From positions 5,399,001 through 5,463,000 of the forward strand of contig CM070899.1 of the NCBI GenBank assembly GCA_036417435.1: a stretch of 64,000 nt of DNA, given 5' to 3'. The notes beneath the pieces are model-generated. The model did not search any database. It was not told where the DNA came from and worked only from the letters and a program-made list of their open reading frames with translations. The DNA comes from Inia geoffrensis (Eukaryota > Chordata > Mammalia > Artiodactyla > Iniidae). Shown here piece after piece: positions 11,270 through 23,449 of this stretch. Positions within the stretch are counted from its first letter, which is position 1. Each line of letters opens with the position of its first letter. A program made the position numbers and the translations under genes.

Positions 11270-12100
11270 TTATCCAGTGTCTTAGTTTCCTGTTGCTGCC
11301 ATGCAAATTACCCCAAAATTGCTGGCTTAAAACAACACATATGGGGACTTCCCTGGTGGCGCAGTGGTTAAGAATCTGCCTACCAATGCAGAGGACACGG
11401 GTTCGATCCCTGATCCGGGAAGATCCCACATGCCAAGGAGCAACTAAGCCCTCGTCCCACAACTACTGAAGCCCGCGCGCCTAGAGCCTGTGCTCCACAG
11501 CAAGAGAAGCCACTGCAATGAGAAGCCTGCGCACCAAAACAAAGAGTAGCCCCCGCTCGCCGCAACTAGAGAAAGCCTGCGCGCAAAAACGAAGACCCAA
11601 CGCAGCCAAAAATAAATTAATTAATTTAAAAAAAAAAGCAACACTCATGTATTCTCTTCCAGTTCTGGAGGTCAGAAGTCTGACCTCACCGGGCTAAAGT
11701 CATGGTGCTCCTTCTGGAGGCTCCAGGAGAGAGTCTGTTCCTTGCCTTTTCTAGCTTCTAGAGGTCACCTACATTCCTCAGCTCATGTCGCCTTAGGAAG
11801 GGGCCATCTTCAAAGCCAGCAACTAAGGTCAGGTCTTTCTCACGGGGCATCACTCTGACCTTGCTGTGTAATCACATGTCCCTTACCCCTTTTCCCTCCT
11901 TCTCCCATAATTAGGGACCCTTGTGGTTACACTGGGCCCACCTGAATAATCCATGATAATCTATTTCAAGGTCAGCTGATCAGCAACCTTAATTCTACCT
12001 GCAGCCTTCATTCCCCTTTGCCATGGAACCTACATACTCATGGTTCCTGGGATTAGGACTGGATATTTTAGGGAGGGGTGGAGGGTGCATTCTGCACATC
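11270..12100. mobile_element. Old LTR/MaLR-like repeat, split by a SINE
   Basis: The phrases TTAGTTTCCTGTTGCTGCCA, GCTGGCTTAAAACAACAC and AGTTCTGGAGGTCAGAAGTC mark a common ancient interspersed repeat. The long SINE at 11343-11637 lies inside it. The family name is uncertain. Confidence 0.5.
11343..11637 (+). repeat. CHR SINE, long type
   Basis: Head GGGACTTCCCTGGTGGCGCA, body with CGCAACTAGAGAAAGCCTGC, tail AATAAATTAATTAATTT plus A run. Imperfect flanking duplication: ACAACACATATG before, GCAACACTCATG after. Confidence 0.9.
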
Positions 12101-13300
12101 GGAAATCTGTTTTTTTCTCCCAGGAGGCTGAAAGATTCCTGGAATTACCCTTGTTATCCTAGGAGTTCAGAAATTTCACCAGAGTGCAATGAAACCCTAA
12201 ATAACCATAAAAAATATGGTAAAAATTTAGCTTGGAAATGTAAAAATACTCTTCTAGATAACTTTGAGCTGAAAGAGGAGATCAATATTAAAACTACAAA
12301 TTGATAGGAAATTAATGAAAATGAGAAAACGTCAGGGTAACACCTATGGGATACACCAACAGCAAACCTTACACGTTTTTATCATATAACAAAGAATATG
12401 TATAAAGGAATGAAGCATTCAACTTAAAACACAACAAAATAAATTAAAAAATTATGAGAAGGAAATTATTTAGGATAAAAAGCTGAAAAGAATGAACTAG
12501 AAAACAAAAAATACCAAAAAACGAAATTAAAATATGCTTCCTCCAGAAGAAATAAAATGGAAAACCCACAAAGCCCAAGAAATAAAAGACCAGAAAAGAA
12601 AAGTAAACTAGGAATGAAAAAGGACTTATAATTGCATGGGGTAAATGAGAACAAAATAATTACATGAGGATACTATTGCAGTTTGATTTCAATAAATTTG
12701 AGGATCTACATGAAATGGATGATTTTCTTAAAAGACAGATAGAAAGGCTGGTAATAAGAGAACTTAAACTGGACTGAGCCCTAAAACCAAATTGATAGTG
12801 GGGCTGCCTAGATGGTAAGCATTGGCGGGAAGCCAGCCACCTCCAGGACCTCCTTGGGGACACGTCAGGCACTGTGCCTGTGAGTGGCCGAGTGGCTCCT
12901 GGCAAGACAGCAGGTGGAGAGTCATCCCCAGACAGGGAGGCCACCACTCACTGTGGGGCCCTGGGCAGGCCTGTGCCCTTGCTGGGACTGGGTGTCCTCC
13001 CGCTTTGGATCCTGGACGGGAGACTTTGGAGCCCCAGGTGGAGATGGGATGGAGGGTGGGGAGGTGGGAGAGGGAGCGAACGCAGGATGAGAGCGTTTCT
13101 GGTCACCTCTGCCCCCTGAAGCCACAGCAGTTGCATTCTCAACCATATTGTAGCGTGGATTTTCCTGTAAGATTCTTTTCTTTTTCTCTTTTATTTATTC
13201 TCGTCTGTCCACTTTAATGAAATCATTGCTGATTTTATTCAGTTCAGAGCGATACAAGGTAGACTTTATTATGCAACAGCATATACATGTTTCTCTACTG
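12100..13300. other. Intergenic, no gene seen
   Basis: The AT-rich part (12.2-12.75 kb) looks like degraded L1-like A-rich DNA. The GC-richer part at 12.8-13.1 kb has overlapping ORFs on both strands but no recognisable protein. Nothing is supportable as a gene. Confidence 0.45.
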
Positions 13301-13329
13301 GCTTCTTTTATTGTTATTTATTTATTATT

Positions 13330-13455
13330 ATTATTATTTAACATCTTTATTGGCGTATAATCACTTTACAGTGGTGTGTTAGTTTCTGCTGTATAACAAA
13401 GCTATACATGTACATATATCCCCGTTTCTCCTCCCCCTGCGGCTCCCTCCCTTCC
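13330..13455 (-). mobile_element. L1 3'-end fragment
   Basis: AACATCTTTATTGGCGTATA followed by TCACTTTACAGTGGTGTGTT is the reverse complement of a young-type L1 3' UTR. TTCCTGTAAGATT occurs at about 13164 and again at about 13454, a probable target-site duplication around a slightly longer insertion. Confidence 0.75.
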
Positions 13456-14466
13456 TGTAAGATTTTATCTGCAGAAAGCTGTTGCTAAAACGAACGTTGG
13501 AAGTCAGATGATCCCCCCGCCCCCAAAGTGCTTTCAGCTTTGATCTCTTCATAGCATTCACCTGCCAAAGTTCACGGGTTATGCTTTGACAACTTGCTTG
13601 TCCCTTAGGATTTTAAAGATGTTTGTAAGTCCCCAAATGGAGATGGAAGTGTGTGTGTGTATCTGTGTCTGTGTGCGTTCCTTCTTGTACAGAAGTGCTG
13701 CTTAATTTGGAACATAATTGCAATTTGCTTTCCCCAAATGACCTAGAACTAGATAGCATGCAGGGGATGATGGGCTGATGAGGCGGGCACACTGCCTATC
13801 CACACACACGCCCAACTTTCTCCCCTGAGAATGACAAGCTTTACAGCCTTTAGGTAAAAATAGCTTTGTGCGGCTTCCACCAGGAAGACACATAGAAAAA
13901 GAAAGAGGATTCATTTGCTACAAAAGAAAAAGCCTCCTAGATTTTTACCATAATTTTGGAACTCACTTTTTGCAAAACCTATCAGGGGACATATAGATGT
14001 TCTTGCCCTCTAATTCAGTAATTCTACTTCTGGGCGTTTGTCTTGAAGTAAATCTAAAAGAAAGACTCAGGGGACAAAGTTGTTCTCAGCAGTGTGGTTT
14101 GCAATAGTAAAACACTGGAAGCAGGAAAAGATATTCGGGGATAAGGGCAAAGGTTTAGGAATTGAATACAAGTCCGGATGCTCACCTTGCCTGTAGCTCC
14201 ATTCATTCGTGTATCCCCCTAACTTACTGAGAGGCTGTCCTCACCAGGCACTGTGCTAAGTGCTGGAGAAAGAAGAATGAACAAGATGCGGAGTGTTTAT
14301 GCTTTAGGCAGCTTATGGACAGAAGGGCTACAGGCAAGTAGACTAAGGAAACCTATGCTTACAATTCACTGTGATAAGGGAAGTACAATGGAGGGGGAGG
14401 GGAACACATAAGAGGGACCAGAAATCAGACTAGGCACTCTGGGAAGGCTTCCTGGAGGAGGTGGCG
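13456..14466. other. Intergenic, no gene seen
   Basis: Contains a short GT-rich tract near 13650 and some old-repeat phrases around 14.0-14.3 kb (L1- and MIR/L2-like). No exon or ORF of interest. Confidence 0.4.
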
Positions 14467-14596
14467 TTTTTTTTCGTTTTTTTTTTTTGTAATGCCTTGT
14501 GGCTTGCCAGATCTTAGTTCCCCAACCAGGGATCAAACCCATGCTCCCTGCAGTAGAAGCATGGAGTCCTAACCACGGGACTGCCAGGGAAGTCCC
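14467..14596 (-). repeat. Old tRNA-derived SINE
   Basis: T-rich start, then the body CTTGTGGCTTGCCAGATCTT and the head GGGACTGCCAGGGAAGTCCC at the plus-strand right end. The flanks AGGAGGTGGCGTTTTT and AGGAAGTGGCTTTTT are a diverged target-site duplication. Confidence 0.8.
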
Positions 14597-14999
14597 CAGG
14601 AAGTGGCTTTTTAGCTGAGTTATGAAAGTTATGGTGGTGGGCCAGGAAAAATGGGAGGAAGAGTGTTGGGGCAGAGAGCACGTGCAAAGACTGGTGAAGG
14701 CTGGGTGTTGACAGGGAGCGTGCTGGGGTGTGGGAACAGAGAGTGGTAGCAGAGAGAGGTGGTGCGGGAGAGGAGCCCAGAGCCCCCTGAGCAGGCCCTG
14801 TGCACAGCGTAAAGGGGCTTTTCCCTAAGAGCCGCTAAAGGGGTTTAAGCAAGAGAATGCGGGTGTTTGGAAAGCTCACTCGGCTGCCACGTGGCACAAG
14901 GCCAGTGGGGCTGCAGCTGGGCCAGGGCAGAGGCAGCACAGATGGGGAGACAACGTGGACGCAGGTGATGGCCCCTTCAGTGCTGGAGATGCAGGACTG

Positions 15000-15125
15000 C
15001 TGAGTATGAACTCGGAAACCTGACTACGTGGGTTCAAATCCCAGCTCACTCACTGTGCAGCCCTAGAAAGTTACCTGACCTCTCTGAGTTTTAGTTTCCT
15101 CATTGTCAGTAAAAGGAGGGCCATC
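15000..15125 (+). repeat. MIR element
   Basis: GTGGGTTCAAATCCCAGCTC, then ACCTGACCTCTCTGAGTTTT and AGTTTCCTCA. This is the core and 3' region of a mammalian-wide MIR. Confidence 0.75.
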
Positions 15126-17310
15126 ATAAAGAAAAGCCCCCTCCTCGAGTGCTGAGAGTGTTGGAGTCCCTTGTGTGGGGCATGGCTAAGGGCTCTCTAA
15201 GGGATGCTGTGGAGTCGTGACTACTATTGGCGGCTTCTTGATACGGGCAGTGAGTCCAAAAGAGGGGTGGAGAGGGATGCCCACTGCTGGCTTGGGCAGT
15301 TGGGAGAATGGAACACAGGGTTTGGGGAGAAAAGTGGATGAACTGATCTGAGACATGAAATTGAGGTCCCAGTGGGCAAGCAGATGGACATCCAGGTGTG
15401 GTGCTAAGGAAGATGAGTCAAAGATACTGATCAGGGGGGCTTATCAGAGCTGAAGAGGTGACTGAGAGCCCAGGAGCTGAGGACACAGCCCCGGGAGGGG
15501 CGGAGAAGGAAGAGAAGGGGGCAGAGCACCGAGAGTTGAGGAACAGACCAGGGAGGTTTTCTTCTAATGGGAAAGATTTGAGCCTCTTTAAATGTTGATG
15601 GAAGGAGACTTCAGAGAATGCATTGTGGACAAATGCCCTCTGTAAGTGCGGCCTTTATTACTTTTTCTTATCATCATCATCACCATCACCATAGGGGTGA
15701 GAGGACTGAGCTAAGAGAGTGATATTAGTCACAGCAGCCTGTTTATCTGCAGCTGATCGGAGTTCTTTATAATGAAGTTATAAATGACAGGGGGAAATGC
15801 TTCCAAAGTTACATGAAAAAAGCAATACAAAGCATTGTCTATGCAATATGTTAACTACAGAAACACATCCAAAAATGTACTCCCAGAAATAAAACGCAGG
15901 AAGGAAAGGCACTAAGAAGTATCAGTGCTATTTCTGGGTGGTAGGGATATGGGAGGGCTTCCTTCTGAATTTGCTGTGATGAGTGTGTATTAGTTTTATC
16001 ATGAAAAACTACAGTAAACTTTATTTTATAAAAAAACAAACTAACTAAGGTGGCTGGGGGGCTGTCCCTGCCAAGGTCACAGTGACCTAGAGCAAATCCC
16101 TGTTTTCCCAGTACTCTGGTTTCTACATCTACAGAAAGACAGGGCTGAACAAAATCGCATTCCCCCCACCATGTGCTCCAGAGACGCTGCCTTGCAGACA
16201 CATCCCAGGAAGGAAAGGCGGTGAGTGTGGTCAGACAGCCCTGGGGACCCTGCGTGCTTGGCACCCAGGAGGCCTCCCCCAGACAGCTGCATGCTTCGGC
16301 CCCTCACTCTGCCACTCCACTCTCTGCTCAAAGGCCACCTGAGTGAGTCCCCAGGCTTACGGGGTCTCCATCTCTGCTGACCCCTCGCTGCCTGTCGCCA
16401 GCTGTCTGGCTCCACAAGAGCAAGAACTGTGGTATCCTTTGGTATCCCTGGTCCTAGTATGGTGTCTGGTGCAGAAAGGAGATGGTACTTACTGGATGGA
16501 TGGATGGACACAATGACCCTCTGGTTATATTAAAATTCTGAGAAGATCCACGCTAAAAGCATACTCAAACCTGTTTAACGCATTGACTCACAAACCCAGG
16601 GTCTATTAACACCTTATGAAATTGATGTTCCACAGAACACACTTGGGGAAATACTCCCCCAAGATGACCCCCTCCCGGTGCTCTCCTGCAGCCCCACCAT
16701 TCTACAAATAAACAGCCCTACTGTGGGGGTCGGCCAGAGTACCTCGGGGGAGGTAAGGGTGCAGTAGCTGCGTGGCTGTCCTCCCGGACTCCAGCTCTCC
16801 CCATCTAGCTGTCCTGAGCCTGCTGGGTCCTCTCCTTCCTCTGAACCCCGCTGACGTCTGAGCCCGAGAGCTGCCTCAGCCTGGGAAGGAGACACACAGG
16901 AGTGAACATGCCAGAACGAGGGAAAAGCCTTTCGCACAGCATCTGGAAGTGCTTTCACAGCAGCCCGATGCCAGGGATGATTGAAGGTGAGGATGGGGCA
17001 ACCTCAGGTGCTCCCGAAACAGGAAGCACAGGGGTGCTGTCTGGCCTCTACCATGGCTGGCTTCAAATCCAGATGATGAGCCGATGCTGTGGTTTCTAAA
17101 CCTGTCACTTCTGCCACCTGCCACTTCTGTGTGAATCAGAGTAAAATAAACCAAAATAAACCACATGAGAACAGAACACTGTGCAGTGCCATGGGTGTAA
17201 GTGAGGGGTGGGTAGTGTGCTGGATTGTGACTATCACAGCTCACTCTCCTTTTTGGTGGTCATGGCTGTAAGGGTTCTGGGGGTAACCTAAAAGATACAG
17301 AAGCCCATTT
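15126..17310. other. Intergenic, no gene seen
   Basis: About 2.2 kb without an identifiable exon. It has a short (ATC)n/(CAT)n patch near 15670-15690 and a GGAT run near 16495-16508. ORFs at 16.0-17.2 kb on the minus strand (up to 144 codons) show no known motif. Confidence 0.45.
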
Positions 17311-17311
17311 G

Positions 17312-17627
17312 GGGGACTTCCCTGGTGGCGCAGGGGTTAAGAATCCGCTTGCCAATGCAGAGGACATGGGTTCGAGCCCTGGTCCGGGAAGATCCCACAT
17401 GCTGTGGAGCAACTAAGCCCGTGCGCCACAACTACTGAGCCTGTGCTCTAGAGCCCATGAGCCACAACTACTGAGGCCGGGAGCCTAGAGCCCGTGCACC
17501 GCAATGAAGAGTAGCCTCTGCTCTCTGAAACTAGAGAAAGCCCACGTGTAGCAACAAAGACCCAACAGAGCCAAAAAAAATAAAAAATTAAAAAAAAAAA
17601 TAAATAATAAATAATAATAATAAAAAA
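17312..17627 (+). repeat. CHR SINE, long type
   Basis: Head GGGGACTTCCCTGGTGGCGC, long body, and a complex AATA-rich tail. A clear target-site duplication, AGAAGCCCATTTGG, sits before the head (about 17299) and after the tail (about 17628). Confidence 0.92.
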
Positions 17628-17639
17628 GAAGCCCATTTG

Positions 17640-18250
17640 GCCAAGGGAATCTCAGAAATGCCACAGACCTGCTCTCACACAGCAGGGAGTCAGGCAGTTC
17701 CTTAGTTCAGGCCTGGTAAGGAGGGAGAGATTGCCCCCAAATGTTATAAGCTGAAACATTCTAAGCAAATTCATTCCAAGTGCCTGCCATTCTGGTTCCC
17801 ACCCTCATCGCCATGGCAACTGGCCTAATAAAAGGGGCGAGGGAGGCGAGGGTTGGTGTTCTCCGCTGTCTAGGGGCTTGTTGCATTGCACCCTATGGTC
17901 TCCAGTTACAGATTCTGTGCATCAGTGAGGCTGGTTGCTCTAGAGGAGAGCAGGACATAGTCTAAAGGAGTTGGCTGGGAACACAGGAAAGCAGAAGAGC
18001 CCTCATGCACCTTGTCCCTGCTGTTCAGAATACGGCTTTGAAGCCCTTCTTGACAGAAACTGGGGGTGGAGGAGGGGAGGGAGAATCATGTGGCCTCTGC
18101 GTCCCCTCTCTTTGCTATATTCAGCTCCTGGATGGTGAACTTTCTCTCACAGCTTTTCCCAAGATGGAACGTTCATGGCCGATAATCAGTGTCTTGAGAG
18201 CACAGGTGCCCAATGCTCACATTTGGGAAATGCTGGTGTAAACAGTTCTC
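17640..18250. other. Intergenic, no gene seen
   Basis: Mixed-composition unique DNA between two SINEs. No exon, RNA gene or named repeat recognised. Confidence 0.4.
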
Positions 18251-18251
18251 T

Positions 18252-18491
18252 CTTTTTTTAAAAAATATTTATGTATTTATTTTTTTTGGCTGTGCCGGGT
18301 CTTAATTGCAGCACGTGGGATCTTCGTTGTGGCATGCAGGATCTTTTTTAGGTGTGGCACACAGGATCTTTAGTTGCAGCATGCGAACTCTTAGTTGCAG
18401 CATGTGGGCTGTAGTTCCTGATCAGGGATTGAACCCCGGGCCCCTGTATTGGGAGTGTGGAGTCTTAGCCACTGGACCACCAGGGAAGTCC
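18252..18491 (-). repeat. Old tRNA-derived SINE with internal duplications
   Basis: TTTTTTTTGGCTGTGCCGGG starts the body. The motif GTTGTGGCATGCAGGATCTT is repeated in variant form (about 18328, 18352, 18372, 18393). It ends in the head CCACTGGACCACCAGGGAAG. An A-A-C-A-G flank occurs on both sides. Confidence 0.8.
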
Positions 18492-18659
18492 CAACAGGTT
18501 TCTTTATGACACAGCTTCTCAATGCCTTCCCGTGAGTCCCCAGAGACCACACACTGTACGTAGCACGTGGCATTTCTCAAGTTATTTGGAAATCCTCTAT
18601 TGCCGCTCCTTGAATGGCGCTCTGCGGAGCACAGGTCCGAGAACGTAGCTTGGGAGAAG

Positions 18660-18770
18660 TGGGGGGGTCTCCCTTGGCTCTGCCACCAAGTCACTGAGTG
18701 ACATGTGCAAGCACCTCTATCTTTCTGACCCCAGGTCTCTTCCTCGTAGATGGGCAAGTGATCCTACCTC
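18660..18770 (+). repeat. MIR fragment
   Basis: TTGGCTCTGCCACCAAGTCA followed by a diverged run to GTAGATGGGCAAGTGATCCT. It fits the 3' half of a MIR. Confidence 0.5.
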
Positions 18771-19618
18771 TCAGGCCGGTCGTGCAGAGAGGAAGTGGAA
18801 GGTTGGGAACTGGAGAAAGGCTGGGCAAGATCCAGTGAAGCTGAGCCCGTGCAAGCCTGCGTGCGTGTGCACACACGTGTGTGTGTGCACGAGTACTTGA
18901 GTGTGTGCATGTGTGCATGCATGCCAGCCAAGTCCTGGGGGAGGAGCTGAGACCCAGTAGACCTGCGTTCCAAAGGTGCTGCTGGACCACGGGCAGAGTT
19001 TACAAAGGAGGTCCCCAAGAGAACTCTCAGCCTCTCACATCTACATTAAGGGTATAAAAGGGTCAGGAATTCAAATTCTTAAAAAGTATTTGTGAAGGAG
19101 AAATTCTTTTGGGGAAAGTTGAGCTGTTGATTCCAACCACCTTTCCCCAAGAAGGAGGGGTGGGCGTTGCTTCCTTCTCACCCCAATTTCTTGACAGCTC
19201 GAGCGTGTCCCCTGGAATTTGCAGACTTAGTGGCTGAAAAATCTTCAGGCGACTGGGTGGCTCTCAGAAGATGCCGGAGGAGGCTGTGTGGGAGGGCATA
19301 ACTGCCCACCCGTCAGTGTCGGGGCTGGGACAAGATGCGAGCCAGGGGAGGAATCATCTTAGATCCTGTCCACAGGGCCACCAGCAGGGGCTGTCGGACT
19401 TCCACAGAAAGAGGACAAGAGGTGGACTGCCCTTTGCTCAGGGGCTGCAGGAGAAAGCAGCTGCCTAATGGAAAGAACACCTTTCCCCAGGTCAAGGGGA
19501 CTACACTATGGGTGAGAGAACACTGGCAACATAGGGGCTCCCCAAGAACCTCTGGACTCTCCCTGGGAAGGGTCGGCTGAAACAGCTGCCCAGAGAGTGA
19601 GAACAATCGTTGTCTGAT
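18770..19618. other. Intergenic, no gene seen
   Basis: Contains a degenerate GT/CA-rich patch at 18850-18920. Otherwise unique DNA; ORFs on both strands have no recognisable content. Confidence 0.4.
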
Positions 19619-19634
19619 AAGAATTTCCTTTCTC

Positions 19635-21393
19635 GTGGAAAGATATCCCATGCTCTTGGATTGGAAGAATCAATATTGTTAAAATCGCCATACTATCCAA
19701 AGCAATCTACAGATTTAATGTGCTCCCTATCAAATTACCCATGACATTTTTCATGAACTAGAACAAATAATCCTAAAATTTATATGGAACCACAAAAGAC
19801 CCAGAATTGCCAAAGCAATCCTGAGGAAAAAGAACAAAGCTGGAGGCATAACCCTCCCAGACTTCAGACAATACTACAAAGCTACAGTAATCAAAATAGC
19901 ATGGTATTAGTGCAAAAACAGACATATAAGTCAATGGAATGGAATAGAGAGCCTAGAAATAAACACACACCTATGGTCAATTAATCTTCGACAAAGAAGG
20001 CAAGAATATACACTGGAGAAAAAAGCCTTTTCAGCAAGTCGTGCTAGGAAAGATGGACAGCTGCATGTAAATCAAAGCAGTTAGAATACTTCCGTACACT
20101 ATACACACAAATAAGCTCAAAATGGCTTAAAGACTTAAACATAAGACACGACACCATAAAACTCTTAGAAGAGAACATAGGCATAACATTCTCTGACATA
20201 AATCATAGCAATGTTTTCTTAGGTCAGTCTCCCAAGGCAAAAGAAATTAAAGCAAAAACGAACAAATGGGACCTAATCAAATTTACAAGCTTTTGAACAG
20301 CAAAGGAAACCATAAACAAAATGAAAAGACAACCTACAGACTGGGAGAAAATATTTGCAAATGATGAGACTGACAAGGGCTTAATTTCCAAGACATACAA
20401 ACAGCTCATATAACTCAATATTAAAAAAACAAACAACCCTATAAAAAAATGGGCAGAAGACCTAAATAGATATTTCTCCAAATAAGACATACAGATGGCC
20501 AACAGACACATGAAAAGATACTTAACATTGCTAATTATTAGAGAAATGCAAATCGAAACTACAGTGAGGTATCATCTCACACGGGTCAAAATGGCCATCA
20601 TCAAAAAGTCTACAAATAATAAATGCTGGAGAGGGTGTGGAGAAAGGGAATGCTCCTACCCTGTTGGTGGGAATGTAAGTTGTTGCAGCCACTATGGAGA
20701 ACAGTATGGAGGTTCCTTAAAAAACTAAAATTAGAGTTACTATATGATTCAGCAATCCCACTCCTGGGCATATATCTGGAAAAGATGGAAACTCTAATTG
20801 GAAAAGATACATGCACCCCAATGTTCACTGCAGCACTATTTACAATAGACAAGATATGGAAGCCACCTAAGTGTCCATTAACAGATGAATGGGTAAAGAA
20901 GATGTGATATATATATATATATATATAATGGAATATTACTCAGCCATAAAAAAGAACATAATAATGCCACTTGCAACAACATGGATGGACCTAGAGATGA
21001 TCATACTAAATGCAGTAAGTCAGAGAAAGACAAATATCATATGATGTCACTTATTTGTGGAGTCTAAAAGAATGATACAAATGAACTTATTTACAAAACA
21101 GAAACAGACTCAGGGACATAGAAAACAATCCTATGGTTACCAAAGGGGAAGGGGGGAGGGGTAAATTAGGAGTTTGAGGTTAGCAGATAGAAACTATTGT
21201 ACTACATATAAAATAGTTAAACAAAAAGGTCCTACTGTATAGCACAGGGAACTATATTCAATATCTTGTAATAACTTGTAATGGAAAAGAATCTGAATAT
21301 ACATATCTATATATCTATATATAACTGAATCACTTTGATGTATACCTGAAACTAACACAACATTGTAAATCAACTATAGTTCAAAAAAAAGAA
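19635..21393 (+). mobile_element. 5'-truncated L1 with intact target-site duplication
   Basis: Plus-strand LINE-1 from within ORF2 (the AAGAATCAATATTGTTAAAA stretch) through the ORF2 end and 3' UTR. It ends in GTAAATCAACTATAGTTCAA and an A-rich tail. The 16-bp duplication AAGAATTTCCTTTCTC flanks it at 19619-19634 and 21394-21409, so both ends are exact. ORF2 has stops and is truncated, so it cannot move by itself. An (AT)n tract is inside at 20906-20928. Confidence 0.93.
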
Positions 21394-21409
21394 AAGAATT
21401 TCCTTTCTC

Positions 21410-22403
21410 TCTCCCCACACTCCTAGTCTAAGGAGGTCAGACAGGAATTGGCAAGCTGGGGAAGAAGTGAGCTCTGCCTTCTGCCACCAGGTGGCGCACC
21501 TGTAGCCAGAAGGGTAGAGGAGGGAAGGTTTACGCGTAAATCTATTTCCAAGTTTTGATGATTACCTTTTCAGTTTTCATCTTACGGGTGCTACGCACCT
21601 ACTTCGGTTCTAAGCCGAAACAACCAAATTTGTTCTTAGCTCATCCACATTTTGAGCTCAGACAAAATCTGTGTCCACAAGCACATCCCTCCCTTAGGCG
21701 TCCCAAGTGCAGGGTCGCCTCCACTCCCTTCCAACGTCCCGGCCCCAGGGTGGTCTGAGCTTGCGTTCTGTTTTTGTTGAAACGTGTGGAAGAGCGTGGA
21801 GGAGGCAAGTTGGAACAGCTGGGACCCCCTGGGAGGGACAACCCCTGCCAGAAAGGCTCACCTTGAACAGGGCTCCACCTTCAAGAGGGAGCGGAGGTCT
21901 CTCAACAGGCACTTGGGTCTGGTCCCACCCGCCAGCCAAGGTGGGAAGGATCCAGCTGGGTGGCCTAGGAGGGGAGTGTCCCGAGGGGGCCTAAGGCAGG
22001 GTGGGGGGAGGCGACAGCTGAGCATACGGCCCAGGGGTGGAGGGAGTGGGAGGGGAAGGGTACAATGCGGCAGTCACAGGGTCAGAGAAGGGTCCGAAAC
22101 TAAGGGCACATGCAGGCTTGAGCCCCTATCTGCACTTTCAGGGGAGGGGGCACACATGGCAGCTGTATGTCCAAGGCTTTATATGGCTGTATCGTACACC
22201 CAGGCAGTGCTAGGCATTGAGACATGGGGCTGCTTTGACACCTGCAGAAATCTGCATATGGACTGGGCATTAGACAGTAACGAAGAATCGCTATTAAGCC
22301 TGTCTGCTGTGATGAGGTCATGGTGGTTACATAAAATAAACTGTCCTCATCAGAGCAGCAGACTGAAGTATTTCTAGGTGAAATGACATGGTGGCTTGGA
22401 CTC
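21410..22403. other. Intergenic, no gene seen
   Basis: GC-moderate unique DNA. Overlapping ORFs (for instance 21784-22377 plus, 197 codons) show no domain. No repeats recognised. Confidence 0.45.
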
Positions 22404-23449
22404 TTTTTTTTTTTTTAACATCTTTATTGGAATATAATTGCTTTACAGTGTTGTGTTAGTTTCTGCTGTAAGACAAAATGAATCAGCTATATGCATATGT
22501 ATATCCCCATATCCCCTCCCTCTGCATCTCCCTCCCACCCTCCCTATCCCACCCCTCTAGGTGGTCACAAAACACCGAGCTGATCTCCCTGTGCTATGCA
22601 GCTGCTTCCCACTAGCTATCTATTTGGCATTTGGTAGTGTATATATATCAATGCTATTCTCTCACTTCGTCCCAGCTTACCCTTCCACCTGCCAGTGTCC
22701 TCAAGTCCATTCTCTATGTCTGTATCTTTATTCCTGTCCTGCCCCTAGATTCATCAGAACCATTTTTTTTTTTTAGATTCCATATATATGTGCTAGCGTA
22801 CAGTATTTGTTTTTCTCTTTATGAATTACTTCACTCCGTATGACAGTCTCTAGGTCCTACCACCTCACTACAGATAACTCAGTTTCATTTCTTTTTATGG
22901 CTGAGTAATATTCCATTGTATATATCTGCCACATCTTCTTTATCCATTCATCTGTTGATGGACACTTACGTTGCTTCCATGTCCTGGCTATTGTAAATAG
23001 TCCTACAATGAACATTGTGGTACATGACTCATTTTGAATTATGGTTTTCTCAGGGTATATGCCCAGTAGTAGGATTGCTGGGTCATATGGTAGTTCTATT
23101 TTTAGTTTTTAAGGAACCTCCATACTGTCCACTGTAGTGGCTGTACCAATTTACATTCCCACCAACAGTGCAAGGGGGTTCCCTTTTCTCCACACCCTCT
23201 CTAGCATTTACTGTTTCCAGATTTTTTGATGATGGCCATTCTGACCGGTGTGAGGTGACACCTCATTGTAGTTTTGATTTGCATTTCTCTGATTATTAGT
23301 GATGTTGAGCATCTTTTCACGTGTTTGTTGGCAATCTGTATATCTTCTTTGGAGAAATGTCTTTTTAGGTCTTCTGCCCATTTTTGGATTGGGTTGTTTT
23401 TTTGTTATTGAGCTGCATGAGCTGCTTATATACTTTGGAGATTAATCCT